In this document: piece after piece, positions 7,644 through 17,110 of the stretch
How positions within the stretch are numbered: position 1 is the first letter of the stretch
How the letters are laid out: every line of letters starts with the position of its first letter
Source of the DNA: Streptomyces sp. JJ38
GTDB lineage: Bacteria > Actinomycetota > Actinomycetes > Streptomycetales > Streptomycetaceae
Reading direction: 5' to 3'
DNA length: 64,000 bases
Assembly: GCF_019303475.1 (NCBI RefSeq)
Contig: NZ_JABLSI010000013.1
Location: forward strand, 188,121 to 252,120
The notes under the pieces: model-generated
What the model was told of the DNA's origin: nothing
Seen by the model: the letters and a program-made list of their open reading frames with translations, nothing else
Database searches by the model: none
Position numbers and translations under genes: made by a program

Positions 7644-8308
7644 TGCGCAAACGATTCTCCGAATACGGCATGGGCTGGTCGCCGAACCGGCGCATCGCCC
7701 TGATCGCGATCGGCCTGGCGTGCCTGCTGGCCGTTGCCGCCGCGACCGCCTACGTCACCGGCGGCGGACAGCACCGATCGCCCTCCGTCGCCCCCACGCC
7801 GGCCAACAGCACCACCGCCGAAACGACGAAGCCGGCAGCTGAGACCGGCTCGGTGGCACGGCCCCCGCGGATCTCCGATCCGGTCCAGTTCGCCAAGGCC
7901 GCCGCCGAGATGCTCTGGACGTACGACACCCGAACCACCAGCCGCGAGCAGCAGCTCGCCGGCATGGAGGCGTGGATGACCGAGGAGAGCGAGTACCGCG
8001 ACTGGGTCTCGGTCTCCGCGCAGATGCCGGACCCGACCTTGTGGTCGAGGATGGCCGACCAGAAGCAGCACGCCGCTGCCACCGTCTCCGAGGCGCACTA
8101 TCCGGCTGCGTTCAAGCAGGCCCTTGCCGACGACCCTTCGGCGATCACCGAGGCGTATATCTACGCCGTGACGGTCACCGGCAAGCAGACCATCACCTGG
8201 GCCAAGCGCGGCGGCGGGGCGGAGGAGCGCTCCATCACGCTCGCGGTGCAGTGCCGTCCGTCGGCCGACTGCTCGCTCGTCGCCATCGCCCCGCGCGTCG
8301 CGCCCTGA
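7640..8308 (+). CDS. Membrane-anchored conjugation protein, VirB8/TcpC position
   Basis: 222 residues with GTG 7640 overlapping the previous stop; ATG 7643 is an alternative. One transmembrane helix (residues about 18-42) is followed by a Thr/Pro/Ala-rich linker and an extracytoplasmic domain of about 140 residues. That domain is predicted as mixed alpha/beta, with a pair of cysteines near the C-terminus (QCRPSADCSL). A single anchor plus an NTF2-like outer domain is the architecture of VirB8/TcpC conjugation proteins. No diagnostic motif can be read by eye, so this assignment comes from topology and gene order. Confidence 0.6.
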   Translation: MMRKRFSEYGMGWSPNRRIALIAIGLACLLAVAAATAYVTGGGQHRSPSVAPTPANSTTAETTKPAAETGSVARPPRISDPVQFAKAAAEMLWTYDTRTTSREQQLAGMEAWMTEESEYRDWVSVSAQMPDPTLWSRMADQKQHAAATVSEAHYPAAFKQALADDPSAITEAYIYAVTVTGKQTITWAKRGGGAEERSITLAVQCRPSADCSLVAIAPRVAP

Positions 8309-8323
8309 CCGAAAGGAGTCCTC

Positions 8324-9709
8324 ATGGGGTTTTGTGATCTTCCCCTCGCGGACAAGGTCTGCGCGGTCGGTGAGGCCGTCGACTTCGCCTCCGACCCCGG
8401 CAAGGCGATCGGCGACTGGATGGCCAAGAGCGCCGGTGAACTGGCCGCTGCCTCGGCCGACCTTGCCGCCAAGGCGGTCGACGCCACTACCCGCGTCGAC
8501 CTCAACGCGGGTTGGTTTCGCGACAACTACGAGATGATCCTGCCCATCGGTCTCGTCGTTCTCGTGGCCACCTTCTGCGCCCAACTCGTGCGCGCCGCGA
8601 TCCGCCGTGACGGGCAGGCTCTGACGCAGGCGTTCACCGGCACGGCATCCGGTGTGATCTTCGCTTTCGCGGCCATCGCCCTGACCACCGTGGCGATCGA
8701 GGTGGTCGACGCTCTGTCCGCCGGCCTGTTCAAAGCCGCGAACACGGACATCGCCTCCGCAGTGCGCCGCGTGGTCAACGTCAACCAGATACCCGGGCTC
8801 GCCGGACTCGGCTGGCTCGTCGCCGTCCTCGCCGCACTCGGGGCCGCCATCGGCGCCATCCTGTACTGGTGCGTGATGATGGTGCGCAAGGTCGGCATCC
8901 TCGTCATGGTGACCCTGGCCGTCTTCGCCGGTGCGGGAGGCGGCTGGGAGGCCGCACGTCGCTGGCGCAGGGGCTGGATCGAGGCCACCGCGACCCTTGT
9001 CGTCTCCAAGCTGCTGATGACGATCATCTTCGTGCTCGGCATCGCTGCCATGGGCAAGACCGAAGCCAAGGACGGCCTGGCCGCACTCGCCGACGTCCTC
9101 GCAGGCATCGTGATCATGATCCTGGTGATGCTCTGCCCGTACGCCACCTTCAAGTTCGTCCACTGGGCCGCCGAAGGAACCGACGGGGAAACGATCCATC
9201 GGGCCGGCGGCGCTGGAGCCCAGCTCGCCAAGCAGCACGCCGAGCGCGCCGGGAAGAAGGCCGCCGCTGCGGCAGCCACCGCCGGAACGGGCGGGGCGGC
9301 GGCCGGAGCCGGCGCGGGTGCGGGACCTGCACCGCAGGGACCGGACTCCATCCCTGGGGGTGAAGGCTTCCCCGGCGACATCGCCCCCACCTCGTCCGGC
9401 GCAGACCAGAACAGTTCCCAGCACGGAAGCTCGGGCGCCTCACCCGGCGGTGACGGCACCAAGTCCGGTCTGGAGAAGGCGGTCCAGCCGCCGCCGACCA
9501 GCGTCACCGAAGACACCAGCGGTCAGGTGGGCGGCAGCCCGAGGCCGCGTGGTTCCGGACCGGGCGCTGCGCAAGGCCGAGTCGGCGGATGGCAGTCCAG
9601 CCCGCCGACCACGACCCCGCCGCCGCAGGGCGCTCCGCCGCCGGCCAGTACCCACAACTCCGGCACGACCGGGCCGGCCTCGCCGCCGCCTTCCCCGACC
9701 GGCCTCTGA
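8324..9709 (+). CDS. Polytopic conjugation channel protein, TrbL/VirB6-like
   Basis: 461 residues, ATG 8324, with AAAGGAG just upstream. The first 60 residues form a soluble helical segment. About six transmembrane helices follow between residues 70 and 285 (for example ILPIGLVVLVATFCAQL, GVIFAFAAIALTTVAIEVV, IVIMILVMLCPYATFKFV). The C-terminal 170 residues are a cytoplasmic, low-complexity Gly/Ala/Pro/Ser tail. This matches TrbL/VirB6-type inner-membrane channel proteins, whose actinobacterial forms carry such tails. It lies between the anchor protein and the SCO6880-type protein. Confidence 0.8.
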   Translation: MGFCDLPLADKVCAVGEAVDFASDPGKAIGDWMAKSAGELAAASADLAAKAVDATTRVDLNAGWFRDNYEMILPIGLVVLVATFCAQLVRAAIRRDGQALTQAFTGTASGVIFAFAAIALTTVAIEVVDALSAGLFKAANTDIASAVRRVVNVNQIPGLAGLGWLVAVLAALGAAIGAILYWCVMMVRKVGILVMVTLAVFAGAGGGWEAARRWRRGWIEATATLVVSKLLMTIIFVLGIAAMGKTEAKDGLAALADVLAGIVIMILVMLCPYATFKFVHWAAEGTDGETIHRAGGAGAQLAKQHAERAGKKAAAAAATAGTGGAAAGAGAGAGPAPQGPDSIPGGEGFPGDIAPTSSGADQNSSQHGSSGASPGGDGTKSGLEKAVQPPPTSVTEDTSGQVGGSPRPRGSGPGAAQGRVGGWQSSPPTTTPPPQGAPPPASTHNSGTTGPASPPPSPTGL

Positions 9710-9782
9710 CCACCTGCCCGACCACCCGGGGGTGGGAGGCCCCTCACCTCCCACCCCCGGCCCCGCGCCTCCAGGACCACGC

Positions 9783-11255
9783 TTGTCCGATCTCGCCATC
9801 GCTCCGGTCACGGTGAAGTTTCCGCACCGATCCCGCCGCGGCATCCTCCTCGGTCTCACCCTTCCCCAACTGGTTCTCGTCTCCTCGGCCCTGGCGCTGC
9901 TGCTGGTGACGGTCGTCTCCACCGGACTGCTCGGTGCCATCGCTCTGACCCCGCTGTGGGCGGCGGTCACCGCCCTGGTCGCCGTCCGCCGGCACGGTCG
10001 GTCCCTGATCGACTGGGCTCCGATCGTCACCCGCTACGCACACCGCCGCCGCACCGGCCAGACCCTGTGGCTCGCCCGGCCCATCACCCGGCCCCGGCAG
10101 GACGGCGTCCTCCACCTGCCCGGCAGCGCCGCCTCCCTCAAGGTCGTCACCCCCGGCGACTCCACCAACGGCGCCGCGGCTGTCCACGACCCGCACCAGC
10201 AGACCCTCACCGCCATCGCCCGCGTCTCCAGCAGAGCCTTCGTCCTGCTCGACCCCATCACCCAGAACGCGAACGTGAACGGCTGGGGCCGGGCGCTCGC
10301 AGGCATTGCCCGCACCGGGCACGTCGCCACCGTGCAAGTCCTGGAGCGCACCGTCCCCGACTCCGGCGACACCCTCGCCCGGCACTGGGCCCAGCACGGC
10401 CGCCCCGAAACCCCAGTTGCCGGGCAGGTCTACTCCGAACTGGTCGCCGCCGCCGGGCCCGCCGCAGCCCCGCACGAGACGTACATCGCGATCTCCCTCG
10501 ACCTCAAGGCCGCCCGACGCCTGATATCGCAAGCAGGTGGGGGACTCCCCGGCGCCTTCACCGTCATGCAGCAGACCACGGCCAGCGTCGCCCAGGCCGC
10601 CCGGAACGCCGGACTGATGATCACCGGCTGGCTGAGCGCCCAGGAGATCGCCGCCGTCATCCGCACCGCCTACGACCCGGCGGCCCTCTCCGCCCTTCAG
10701 CACTGGTCCGAGACCGGCCGTGCCGAAGCGGACCCCGCTGCCGCTGGGCCCGTCGTCCAGGTCGAGGAGTACGACCGGGTCGCCACCGACAGCGCGCGGC
10801 ACGCAACGTACTGGGTGGAGAACTGGCCGCGTACGGAGTCGAATGCCGGGTTCCTGCACGGCCTGATGTTCACCGCCGGGGTTCGCCGCAGCCTGTCCCT
10901 CATCTACGTCCCCCAGAAGCTCGAGTCCGCGCTACGCGACGTCCAGCGCAAGAAGGCACAGATCATCGCGGACGCCAGCGAGCGCGCCCGGCGCGGCCAG
11001 GTCGACAACGAAGAGGACTCCGTCGAGTACGCCGACGTTAAACAGCGCGAACGACAGCTCATCGCCGGGCACGCCGACGTCGCCCTGACCGGTCTGGTCA
11101 CTGTCACCGCCGAGACCGACGCCCTCCTCGACTCCGCCTGCGCGCAGATCGAGACCGCCGCCGTCACCGCCGGCGTCGACCTGCGCCGCCTCAACTACCA
11201 GCAGCCCGACGCCTTCTCCGTCGCCGCACTGCCACTGGCCCGCACCACTCTCTGA
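9783..11255 (+). CDS. SCO6880-family conjugation protein
   Basis: 490 residues from TTG 9783, chosen because AGGA lies six bases upstream and the preceding 155 codons of the open frame overlap the TrbL-like gene. Two hydrophobic helices at residues about 25-70 (QLVLVSSALALLLVTVV, LLGAIALTPLWAAVTALVAV) are followed by a large soluble domain. The N-terminus resembles PrgI-type proteins and the rest the accessory region that precedes VirB4 ATPases. The order TrbL-like, SCO6880-like, VirB4-like is typical of Streptomyces conjugation loci. No Walker motif is visible, so the ATPase function rests with the gene at 11786. Confidence 0.75.
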   Translation: MSDLAIAPVTVKFPHRSRRGILLGLTLPQLVLVSSALALLLVTVVSTGLLGAIALTPLWAAVTALVAVRRHGRSLIDWAPIVTRYAHRRRTGQTLWLARPITRPRQDGVLHLPGSAASLKVVTPGDSTNGAAAVHDPHQQTLTAIARVSSRAFVLLDPITQNANVNGWGRALAGIARTGHVATVQVLERTVPDSGDTLARHWAQHGRPETPVAGQVYSELVAAAGPAAAPHETYIAISLDLKAARRLISQAGGGLPGAFTVMQQTTASVAQAARNAGLMITGWLSAQEIAAVIRTAYDPAALSALQHWSETGRAEADPAAAGPVVQVEEYDRVATDSARHATYWVENWPRTESNAGFLHGLMFTAGVRRSLSLIYVPQKLESALRDVQRKKAQIIADASERARRGQVDNEEDSVEYADVKQRERQLIAGHADVALTGLVTVTAETDALLDSACAQIETAAVTAGVDLRRLNYQQPDAFSVAALPLARTTL

Positions 11256-11304
11256 CCCCCGCCGCCCTCTGCCCCGTACGGCGGCAGAAAGGACCCCCGT
11301 CCCT

Positions 11305-11748
11305 GTGCCCCCTCCTCCGCGCGCCGACGACGCGCACCCCTATCTGCGCGCCTCCACCGCAGGCATCCGCCACCACGCCCGCACCCTGGACCGGTCAGCG
11401 CCGCAGGAGCCGGTGGACCGCCTCCACCTCGACGTACTCCACGCTCACCTCACCGCCGTGCACCGGCTCCTCAACCAGCTCGCCGAGGCAGCGCGTCCCC
11501 CCTATCCCGGTGCCGGTCGGCACCTCGCCGCCGCGTACGCCCGGCTGTGGCAGGCAACCGCCGAGGTCCACGCGGCCTTCCACCTGCTGCCGTCCGCGAC
11601 CTCGGACTCCACCGAGTGCCGCCCCGAGCGGCTCCCGGAAGGACCGCCGGTCCTCACGATCTGCCAGCGCCACCTCGCCGCCGGGCACACCGTCCGCCGC
11701 AAGACCACCCCCACCGGCCTCAACCGCCCGCTGCACACCACTGCATGA
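11305..11748 (+). CDS. Small hypothetical protein of the conjugation cluster (DUF6238-like)
   Basis: 147 residues from GTG 11305, 20 bases after an AAAGGA box and so with a loose start assignment. It is His- and Ala-rich and helical: TAGIRHHARTLDR, RLHLDVLHAHLTAVHRLLNQL, LAAAYARLWQATAEVHAAFHLL, with a conserved-looking TICQRHLAAGH near the end. It resembles short proteins annotated DUF6238 found next to Streptomyces VirB4-like genes. The pattern of His and Cys could bind metal, but that is speculation. It lies between the SCO6880-like and VirB4-like genes. Confidence 0.5.
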   Translation: MPPPPRADDAHPYLRASTAGIRHHARTLDRSAPQEPVDRLHLDVLHAHLTAVHRLLNQLAEAARPPYPGAGRHLAAAYARLWQATAEVHAAFHLLPSATSDSTECRPERLPEGPPVLTICQRHLAAGHTVRRKTTPTGLNRPLHTTA

Positions 11749-11785
11749 GCGCGATGAGCATCACCCGCCGAAACGAGGGCTTCCG

Positions 11786-13300
11786 ATGAGCCACCGGCCC
11801 GCCCGCCGCGCACGTCGCGCCTCCGCATCTCCTCTGTTCACCCCGCACGGCACCGACCGGGCCAGCCGCAAGGCCGCCCGCCGCCAGCTCGCCGAAGCCT
11901 CGGCCAAGGCCCGCGCCGAAGCAACCACCCACCCGGCGGGCACCGCACCAGCCGACCACGCGACACCCGCGCCTCTCTACCCGCCCAGCGGACGCCCCGG
12001 TCCCGGCTCCGCCCGCGGAAACCGGCTCAGGCTTCCCGCCCACCGCATGACGACCGCCATCGCGGCCGGCGCGTACCCCTTCCTGGCCGAGGGCGGACTC
12101 GGCGCCGAGGGCATCTACATCGGCCGCGACGTCCACGCCGAAGCGTCGTTCGTCTTCGACCCCTTCGCCCTGTACGGACGGATCGAGGGGTTCACCAACC
12201 CGAACGTGTTGTTGGCCGGGGTGATCGGGCAGGGCAAGTCCGCGCTGGCGAAGTCGTTCGCCCTGCGCTCCGTGGCCTTCGGCTACCGCATCTACGTCCC
12301 GTGCGACCCCAAGGGCGAGTGGACGCCAGTGGCCCAGGCGCTGGGCGGCATGTCGGTTGCCCTCGGCCCCGGGCTCCCCGGGCGCATCAACCCGATGGAC
12401 GCGGCGCCCCGGCCGGAGAGCGTCTCAGAGGCCGACTGGGCCGGCGAGATCCGCAAGCGCCGACTCCTCCTGCTCGGCTCCCTGGCCCGGACCGTCCTCG
12501 GCCGGGACCTGATGCCCATGGAGCACACCGCTCTGGACGTCGCCCTCGACGCGGTCGTCACCCACGCCGCCGACTCCGGCCGTACCCCTCTTCTCGGCGA
12601 CGTCGCCGCAGCTCTCAACGACTCCGACCAGCTCGACAGGGCCGCCGGGGTGATGTCCGGACGGCTGGGGGAGTCGGCCCGCGACCTCGCCCACGCCATG
12701 CGCCGACTTGTCCACGGCGATCTGGGCGGTATGTTCGACGCGCCCTCTACCGTGCGCTTCGACCCCAGCTCGCCGATGCTTACGATCGACCTCTCCCGGC
12801 TCGGCGCATCTGGTGACGACACCGCGCTGGTCCTCGCGATGACGTGCGCTTCCGCCTGGATGGAGTCCGCCCTCACCGATCCACGGGGTGGTCGGCGGTG
12901 GATCGTGTACGACGAGGCGTGGAGGCTGATGCGCCACCCGGGTCTGCTGCAACGCATGCAGTCGCAGTGGAAGTTGAGCCGCGGCCTGGGCATCGCGAAT
13001 CTCATGGTGATCCACCGGCTCAGCGACCTGCTCACCGCCGGCGACGCCGGATCCCGAGGTCGCGCCCTCGCGGAGGGTCTGCTCGCGGACTGCTCCACCC
13101 GCATCATCTACCGCCAGGAGACCGACCAGCTGCACGCCGCCGCAGCCCTGCTGGGGCTGACCTCGGTGGAGACTGACGCCATCTCCCGCCTCAACCGCGG
13201 ACGCGGCCTGTGGAAGGTCGCCGGCCGCAGCTTCATCGTCCAACACCTCCTGCACGCTGACGAGCTGGCGCTCTTCGACACCGACGCCCGCATGCACTGA
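11786..13300 (+). CDS. VirB4/TraC-like conjugation ATPase
   Basis: 504 residues from ATG 11786 with GAGGG upstream. After a basic, disordered N-terminus (residues 1-75) comes an ATPase domain. The Walker A motif GQGKSA is near residue 148 within LLAGVIGQGKSALAKS, the next motif is YVPCDPKGEW, and the Walker B motif with downstream helix is RRWIVYDEAWRLM near residue 370. The order and the D-E-A-W signature match VirB4/TrbE-type ATPases that power type IV secretion assembly. It is shorter than full VirB4 proteins (about 800 residues); the missing N-terminal half may be supplied by the SCO6880-like protein. Confidence 0.85.
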   Translation: MSHRPARRARRASASPLFTPHGTDRASRKAARRQLAEASAKARAEATTHPAGTAPADHATPAPLYPPSGRPGPGSARGNRLRLPAHRMTTAIAAGAYPFLAEGGLGAEGIYIGRDVHAEASFVFDPFALYGRIEGFTNPNVLLAGVIGQGKSALAKSFALRSVAFGYRIYVPCDPKGEWTPVAQALGGMSVALGPGLPGRINPMDAAPRPESVSEADWAGEIRKRRLLLLGSLARTVLGRDLMPMEHTALDVALDAVVTHAADSGRTPLLGDVAAALNDSDQLDRAAGVMSGRLGESARDLAHAMRRLVHGDLGGMFDAPSTVRFDPSSPMLTIDLSRLGASGDDTALVLAMTCASAWMESALTDPRGGRRWIVYDEAWRLMRHPGLLQRMQSQWKLSRGLGIANLMVIHRLSDLLTAGDAGSRGRALAEGLLADCSTRIIYRQETDQLHAAAALLGLTSVETDAISRLNRGRGLWKVAGRSFIVQHLLHADELALFDTDARMH

Positions 13301-13315
13301 AACAGAAAGTTACCC

Positions 13316-13885
13316 GTGAAACCCGATATCCAGCACGAACTGATCCCACGCGATGACACTCTCGATCTCATCGATGCGATCAGCTCAATGAGGGATAGAT
13401 TGCTCGATGCCGCCCAGCAGTGGGAGCTGCTGGACGAGAGCGGGCACGTGCCGATCACGCTCTCTTACGCCGCGCTGCTCCAGCACGCCGCCGACGCCCA
13501 GGACCTCTCCCGCGACGTCCTCCGGCTGGCCACTGACTTCGCCCGGAGCCAGCACAGCACGACCCGCGCTGGCACCTCCGTCCTCGCCCACCTCGTCATG
13601 GCGGCCAGCATGTCGAGCCACGCAGCACCGCACTTCACCGACACTGCGGAGAGCGCCCTGGCCCTGCCACGGTCCTCCAACCCGACCGACTGTCACCACC
13701 GCAAGAACCGCATGGTCATAGACCATGCTTCGGCGCGAGCCTTCCTGCGGCGTACGTCGGAATCTCTCCGCGACGCGGCCAAGGAACTGAACGACCACCT
13801 CGACTTCCACCGCTTCCTCTCGACGCTCACCCCTCGGAAACGCCCGGCGCCTCCACCGCCCAGGCCGAGCGGTCGCCACCGCTAG
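13316..13885 (+). CDS. Hypothetical helical protein downstream of the VirB4-like gene
   Basis: 189 residues from GTG 13316, 15 bases after the ATPase gene and probably co-transcribed. The protein is predicted to be a helical bundle: DTLDLIDAISSMRDRLLDAAQQW, YAALLQHAADAQDLSRDVLRL, SARAFLRRTSESLRDAAKEL. The tail is basic and Pro-rich. A Cys-His-His cluster (DCHHRKNR) lies near residue 130. No membrane segment and no recognised family. Confidence 0.6.
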   Translation: MKPDIQHELIPRDDTLDLIDAISSMRDRLLDAAQQWELLDESGHVPITLSYAALLQHAADAQDLSRDVLRLATDFARSQHSTTRAGTSVLAHLVMAASMSSHAAPHFTDTAESALALPRSSNPTDCHHRKNRMVIDHASARAFLRRTSESLRDAAKELNDHLDFHRFLSTLTPRKRPAPPPPRPSGRHR

Positions 13886-13930
13886 CCCTCCTCGAAGGCC
13901 CGAACCAGCATCACCACCTCAAGGAATCCC

Positions 13931-14176
13931 CTGAACCGCCCCGCTCATTACAGCGGCGCCGACTGGGCGGAGTACCAGCAGCACCAGGCCGAGCACGACG
14001 ACCTCATGACCCAGGTCGCCGAACGCGAAGCCCAGATGGAACACGAACTGATCGCCACCTACGACGAGTACGAATTCGACTTCAGCCCGCTTCCGGAGCC
14101 ACAGCCCAGCCCCGCCCGCCGGACACCACCGCTGCGCCGCGCGCTCGCCTCCTGCAGGAGGAGCCGTGGGCGCTGA
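13931..14176 (+). CDS. Possible small acidic protein with CTG start
   Basis: An 81-codon frame preceded by AAGGA six bases before a CTG; no ATG, GTG or TTG is available in the first part. Residues 1-55 have strong Streptomyces-like codon use and a helical, acidic composition (HYSGADWAEYQQHQAEHDDL, then MEHELIATYDEYEFDFSPLPE). The last 25 residues become Arg-rich and look like read-through into a wrong frame. The same frame resumes after the stop with further coding-like sequence, so this may be the 5' part of the decayed gene that follows. Confidence 0.35.
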   Translation: MNRPAHYSGADWAEYQQHQAEHDDLMTQVAEREAQMEHELIATYDEYEFDFSPLPEPQPSPARRTPPLRRALASCRRSRGR

Positions 14177-14942
14177 CAGCCCAAGCGCCCGTTCCGGCGA
14201 CCACGCGGCTCCGCTTGCGCCGCTTCCGACCATCCCCATGTGGCCGCCCCGTGGTGGCAGGAGCTGTGACGCCGCCACGCGCACATCACCACGCCGCGGC
14301 AGCGTGGCCTGGAGCGCATCATCGAGTTCGGCCGCAGCGCCTACATCGTGCGCTTATGGATTCCCAACGACACATACTTGATCACCGGTCCGCCGCAGGA
14401 CCCTCCTCCGACCGCCCCCGGGATATCCGGAGGCTGGACCGCGACGCGAAAGTACCTGGACGACCGAGCGTTGTCCGAGGTCAGCTACGACTCGGCTCCC
14501 TCCGCTGACCATGGGCCTCCCCCAGAAGCCCGAGGCTCGTCATGGCGGCAGCGTGCAGCCCCTGATCGAGGCGATCGACTATCACTTCGCCCCAGCTCGG
14601 GCTGCTCCCAAGCCCCGTCTCATCCACCGACCGGAACGCGCTCCCGGCTACGCCGACGCGCTCCATGCTCTGCTGACCGGCTCAACAGGCCGAGTCGCAT
14701 GCGGAGCCGCTCCCCGCTGCACCAGATCCCCTCCTACAGCCTCGCCGACGCCGTCGCCGAGATCCGCAGCCTCGGAGAGATGCTGCACGTCGCCGAGGAC
14801 TGGACGGGACCGACCTCGCTCGTGCCAGCACTGCAGCTCACGCCCACCCGGGCGGTCCGCCGTCCCTTCCTCCGCGAGTCCTTCTGGCGGCACAGCGACG
14901 GCACAAGCCCTGACGCCAGACCACCGGTCTCTCCAGGAACAC
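14177..14942 (+). pseudogene. Decayed coding region with in-frame stop and frame changes
   Basis: Coding-quality segments appear in alternating frames, none with a full start-to-stop gene. Segment A (about 14243-14510) reads AAPWWQEL, a TGA at 14267, then RRHAHITTPRQRGLERIIEFG and IVRLWIPNDTYLITGPP. Segment B, in the next frame (ATG 14511 to about 14690), reads GGSVQPLIEAIDYHFAPARA and APGYADALHALLTG. Segment C returns to the first frame (about 14699-14940) with IPSYSLADAVAEIRSLGEML and EDWTGPTSLVPALQLTPTRA, and has no stop before the next gene. An AGGAGG-GTG start at 14166 leads into yet another short frame. The best reading is one or two genes broken by several mutations. Confidence 0.5.
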
Positions 14943-15716
14943 ATGACCTCACCCCGCACCGACTTGTCCGACTTCGCTTCGGGCCTGGCCACCCGTCTCC
15001 CCGGCACTTGGTACTGCGAGTACCAGCACCACGCGCAGTGCGCGGACCAATTCCCCCACACCGACGAGCTCTGGGCCGCCGGCCACGTCGGCTACATCAT
15101 CAGCCAGTACCTCCCCGCCCACGATGCCGTGCTCCACGGGCCGGCCAACCAGCGGCTGTACGTGGCCGACCGGCCCCACTACCCGCACCAGTTTGTCGTC
15201 GCCCCGCTCGCCCCCAACGGCACGCACATCAAGCCCCACCACTTCGACGCGGTCGAGGAACCCAACGGCATCGCCGTTCCCAAGGACCCCGCGCGAGCAG
15301 CGGCACGAGTTGCCCGGCGGGTGCTTCCCCGCTACGAACAGGCCCTGCAAGCGGTGCTCGACATCGCGGCAGACCAGCCCGACCCCCCGCACCGGCCCGC
15401 CCCACCACAGGTATCCCAGGTCCTCACTCTGACTCTGTACGGCGACGGCGCCCTCGGTGCCCCGTATGAGAGTGTGCCGCCCGATGCCCGAATGACGCTG
15501 TATGCCCACGGCTTCCAGTACCACCCGCACCAATCAGCGTTCCTCCTGCCCACCGCCTACGGGGACAGCGGTCGCGCCCTTCGCGTCCACAGCGTGGTTC
15601 AACAGCTCACGGCCAAGGGCATCGGCGTGAACCTTCGCCACTCGGCGCTCACTACCGGCGCCGCCCCTCCGCCGACGACGCCGAAGGCCGCGCCATCGGT
15701 CGGCCGTACGCGCTGA
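14943..15716 (+). CDS. Hypothetical protein, paralogue of the gene at 24441
   Basis: 257 residues from ATG 14943, with CCAGGA five bases upstream. It aligns by eye with the protein at 24441 along most of its length: both open with D-x-x-x-F/Y-A-x-x-L-A-x-x-L-P-x-T-W, both have a central A-V-L...R/P...L...D-R-H/P segment, an EPNGIAV/EPGGIAL motif, an R-V-L-P-R-Y/DLLARYDTAL helix, and a C-terminal domain ending in G-x-G-V/T. The C-terminal part (YAHGFQYHPHQSAFLLP, then VVQQLTAKGIGVNL) also resembles the small protein at 15885. No enzyme motif is recognised. Soluble, no signal peptide. Confidence 0.65.
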   Translation: MTSPRTDLSDFASGLATRLPGTWYCEYQHHAQCADQFPHTDELWAAGHVGYIISQYLPAHDAVLHGPANQRLYVADRPHYPHQFVVAPLAPNGTHIKPHHFDAVEEPNGIAVPKDPARAAARVARRVLPRYEQALQAVLDIAADQPDPPHRPAPPQVSQVLTLTLYGDGALGAPYESVPPDARMTLYAHGFQYHPHQSAFLLPTAYGDSGRALRVHSVVQQLTAKGIGVNLRHSALTTGAAPPPTTPKAAPSVGRTR

Positions 15717-15884
15717 CCACTCCACCCTGCAGAGCCTTGGATTCTCCACCACGCTCGCGCGAGCGCACACCCACCGCCGCCCGGGCCCCGTTCTCCCCAC
15801 CGCTCCGCCCCCTCACCGCAGCCCGTCCCCTCGCATCACGACCACTGAGAGCTTCAGTCCGACAACGTGAGGAGCCCCGCCCTC

Positions 15885-16343
15885 TTGCAACCCGGCACTC
15901 ACTTCACCTTTGGCACCCACGACACGCACGGCTTCGTTGCCTCCTTCACCTCCTCCATGCCCGCACATCTCGCCCACTGGTACCTGGAGCGCGAGCAGTT
16001 CGAGCCTGCCCCCGGTGAACCAGGGCTGTACCGGCTCAGCGAGCCCGAGCGCGACGGTCCCCGCCGGACCCGTCAGACCGTCCGCGATCTTCGCCGCCAG
16101 GGCTACACCGTGCAGGCCGACCTTCGCCTCGACCCGGCCGTGTCCGCCAACCCGCCACGCCCGTTCCGCCCCAACCAGCTTCAGGAAGGCCGCAGCCGTC
16201 TCGCCCAGGCCGCCGCCGGTCGAACGACGCAGCGCGCCACACCGCCCATGACCTCCCTGGCGTCGGCCCGGCCGATCCCGCCGAAGCCCGCCTACCCACC
16301 CACCATCCACCTGACCGCTTCTGCCACCGGGCGGCGTCGATGA
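15885..16343 (+). CDS. Small hypothetical protein related to the C-terminal domain of the 14943/24441 family
   Basis: 152 residues from TTG 15885, preferred over GTG 15867 because GAGGAG lies ten bases before it. Residues 5-80 (THFTFGTHDTHGFVASF, then FEPAPGEPGLYRLSEPERDG, then TVRDLRRQGYTVQADLRLD) share the pattern F-x-P/Q...G-I/L-Y-R-L-S...A-V-R-x-L-x-x-x-G-x-x-V with the C-terminal domains of the proteins at 14943 and 24441. The remaining half is low-complexity Pro/Ala/Arg. It looks like a stand-alone copy of that domain. Function unknown. Confidence 0.55.
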   Translation: MQPGTHFTFGTHDTHGFVASFTSSMPAHLAHWYLEREQFEPAPGEPGLYRLSEPERDGPRRTRQTVRDLRRQGYTVQADLRLDPAVSANPPRPFRPNQLQEGRSRLAQAAAGRTTQRATPPMTSLASARPIPPKPAYPPTIHLTASATGRRR

Positions 16344-17110
16344 CCTCCGACACTGGGCAGGCCACGCAGGCCGGGTGGCGAGATCGATGAAGTCGACCCC
16401 TTCGACTCGTTCACCGAACGGACACCTCGCGGCACGCGGGTTACCTGTTCTTGCGGAACTCGAAGTCCATTGGACCCCTTGAACTGGGGTGTTGCAACGA
16501 TCAGTAGAACTGAAGGATGCCGGGCCCCGTCACGTAGCAGGCCCCTTAGCTCCTGCGGCTGAACAGCGCCGCACCAACAACGCGCTTCCCGCTGTGAGGC
16601 CGGACCACCACGGGCCGAGTCAGCCGTCGGCCTGGGAAGGGCCAATGCCCCGTTCGACGGCGATCCGCTTCACGATCTCGCTCACATCGGCGCGCGCCAG
16701 CCGCGTTCGCGCCGGTTCCACGCAACGCAGGAGTTCCGCGGAAGCTGACGTGCTGCATCGCTCTCCATCCGTCACATGCGCTTCGTCCCACAGGTGGTCG
16801 CGAACCGGCTGGCACCCGGGTCCCCATGTCCTTGCGCCACCCTTCGCCACCGGAGCAACTCAAGCCATTTCTCGACCAGACTTCAAGATCGCCTTGCAGC
16901 TCTAATGGTAGTCCTATAAGCATTTTCCAGTAACAGAGAGAACACTCCTTCGAGGGACGCTTTCTGCAGGTACATCCCGCTATGATTCCGGCACATGTTC
17001 ACCGCCCAGTGAAAATTTCAGATGCCCGCGCAAGCGGCTCTGCAGGGCGACGGAAAGCGACCAGCTTCGACGAGATCGGCGCTGGTCAAGAGCGAAGGGC
17101 AGGTGCGGAA
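16344..17110. other. Gene-poor stretch before the DUF397 gene
   Basis: No frame with convincing codon bias was found on either strand. A short inverted repeat (ACCCC, seven bases, GGGGT) lies near 16478-16494. The last 200 bases are richer in A and T and include TATAAG and TATGAT hexamers that could serve as -10 boxes for the gene at 17111. Nothing else is supported. Confidence 0.5.

Noticed and set aside
7367..9424. 685-codon minus-strand frame
   Set aside because: Covers three membrane-protein genes in antisense; composition is Gly/Arg/Asp-rich with no domain.
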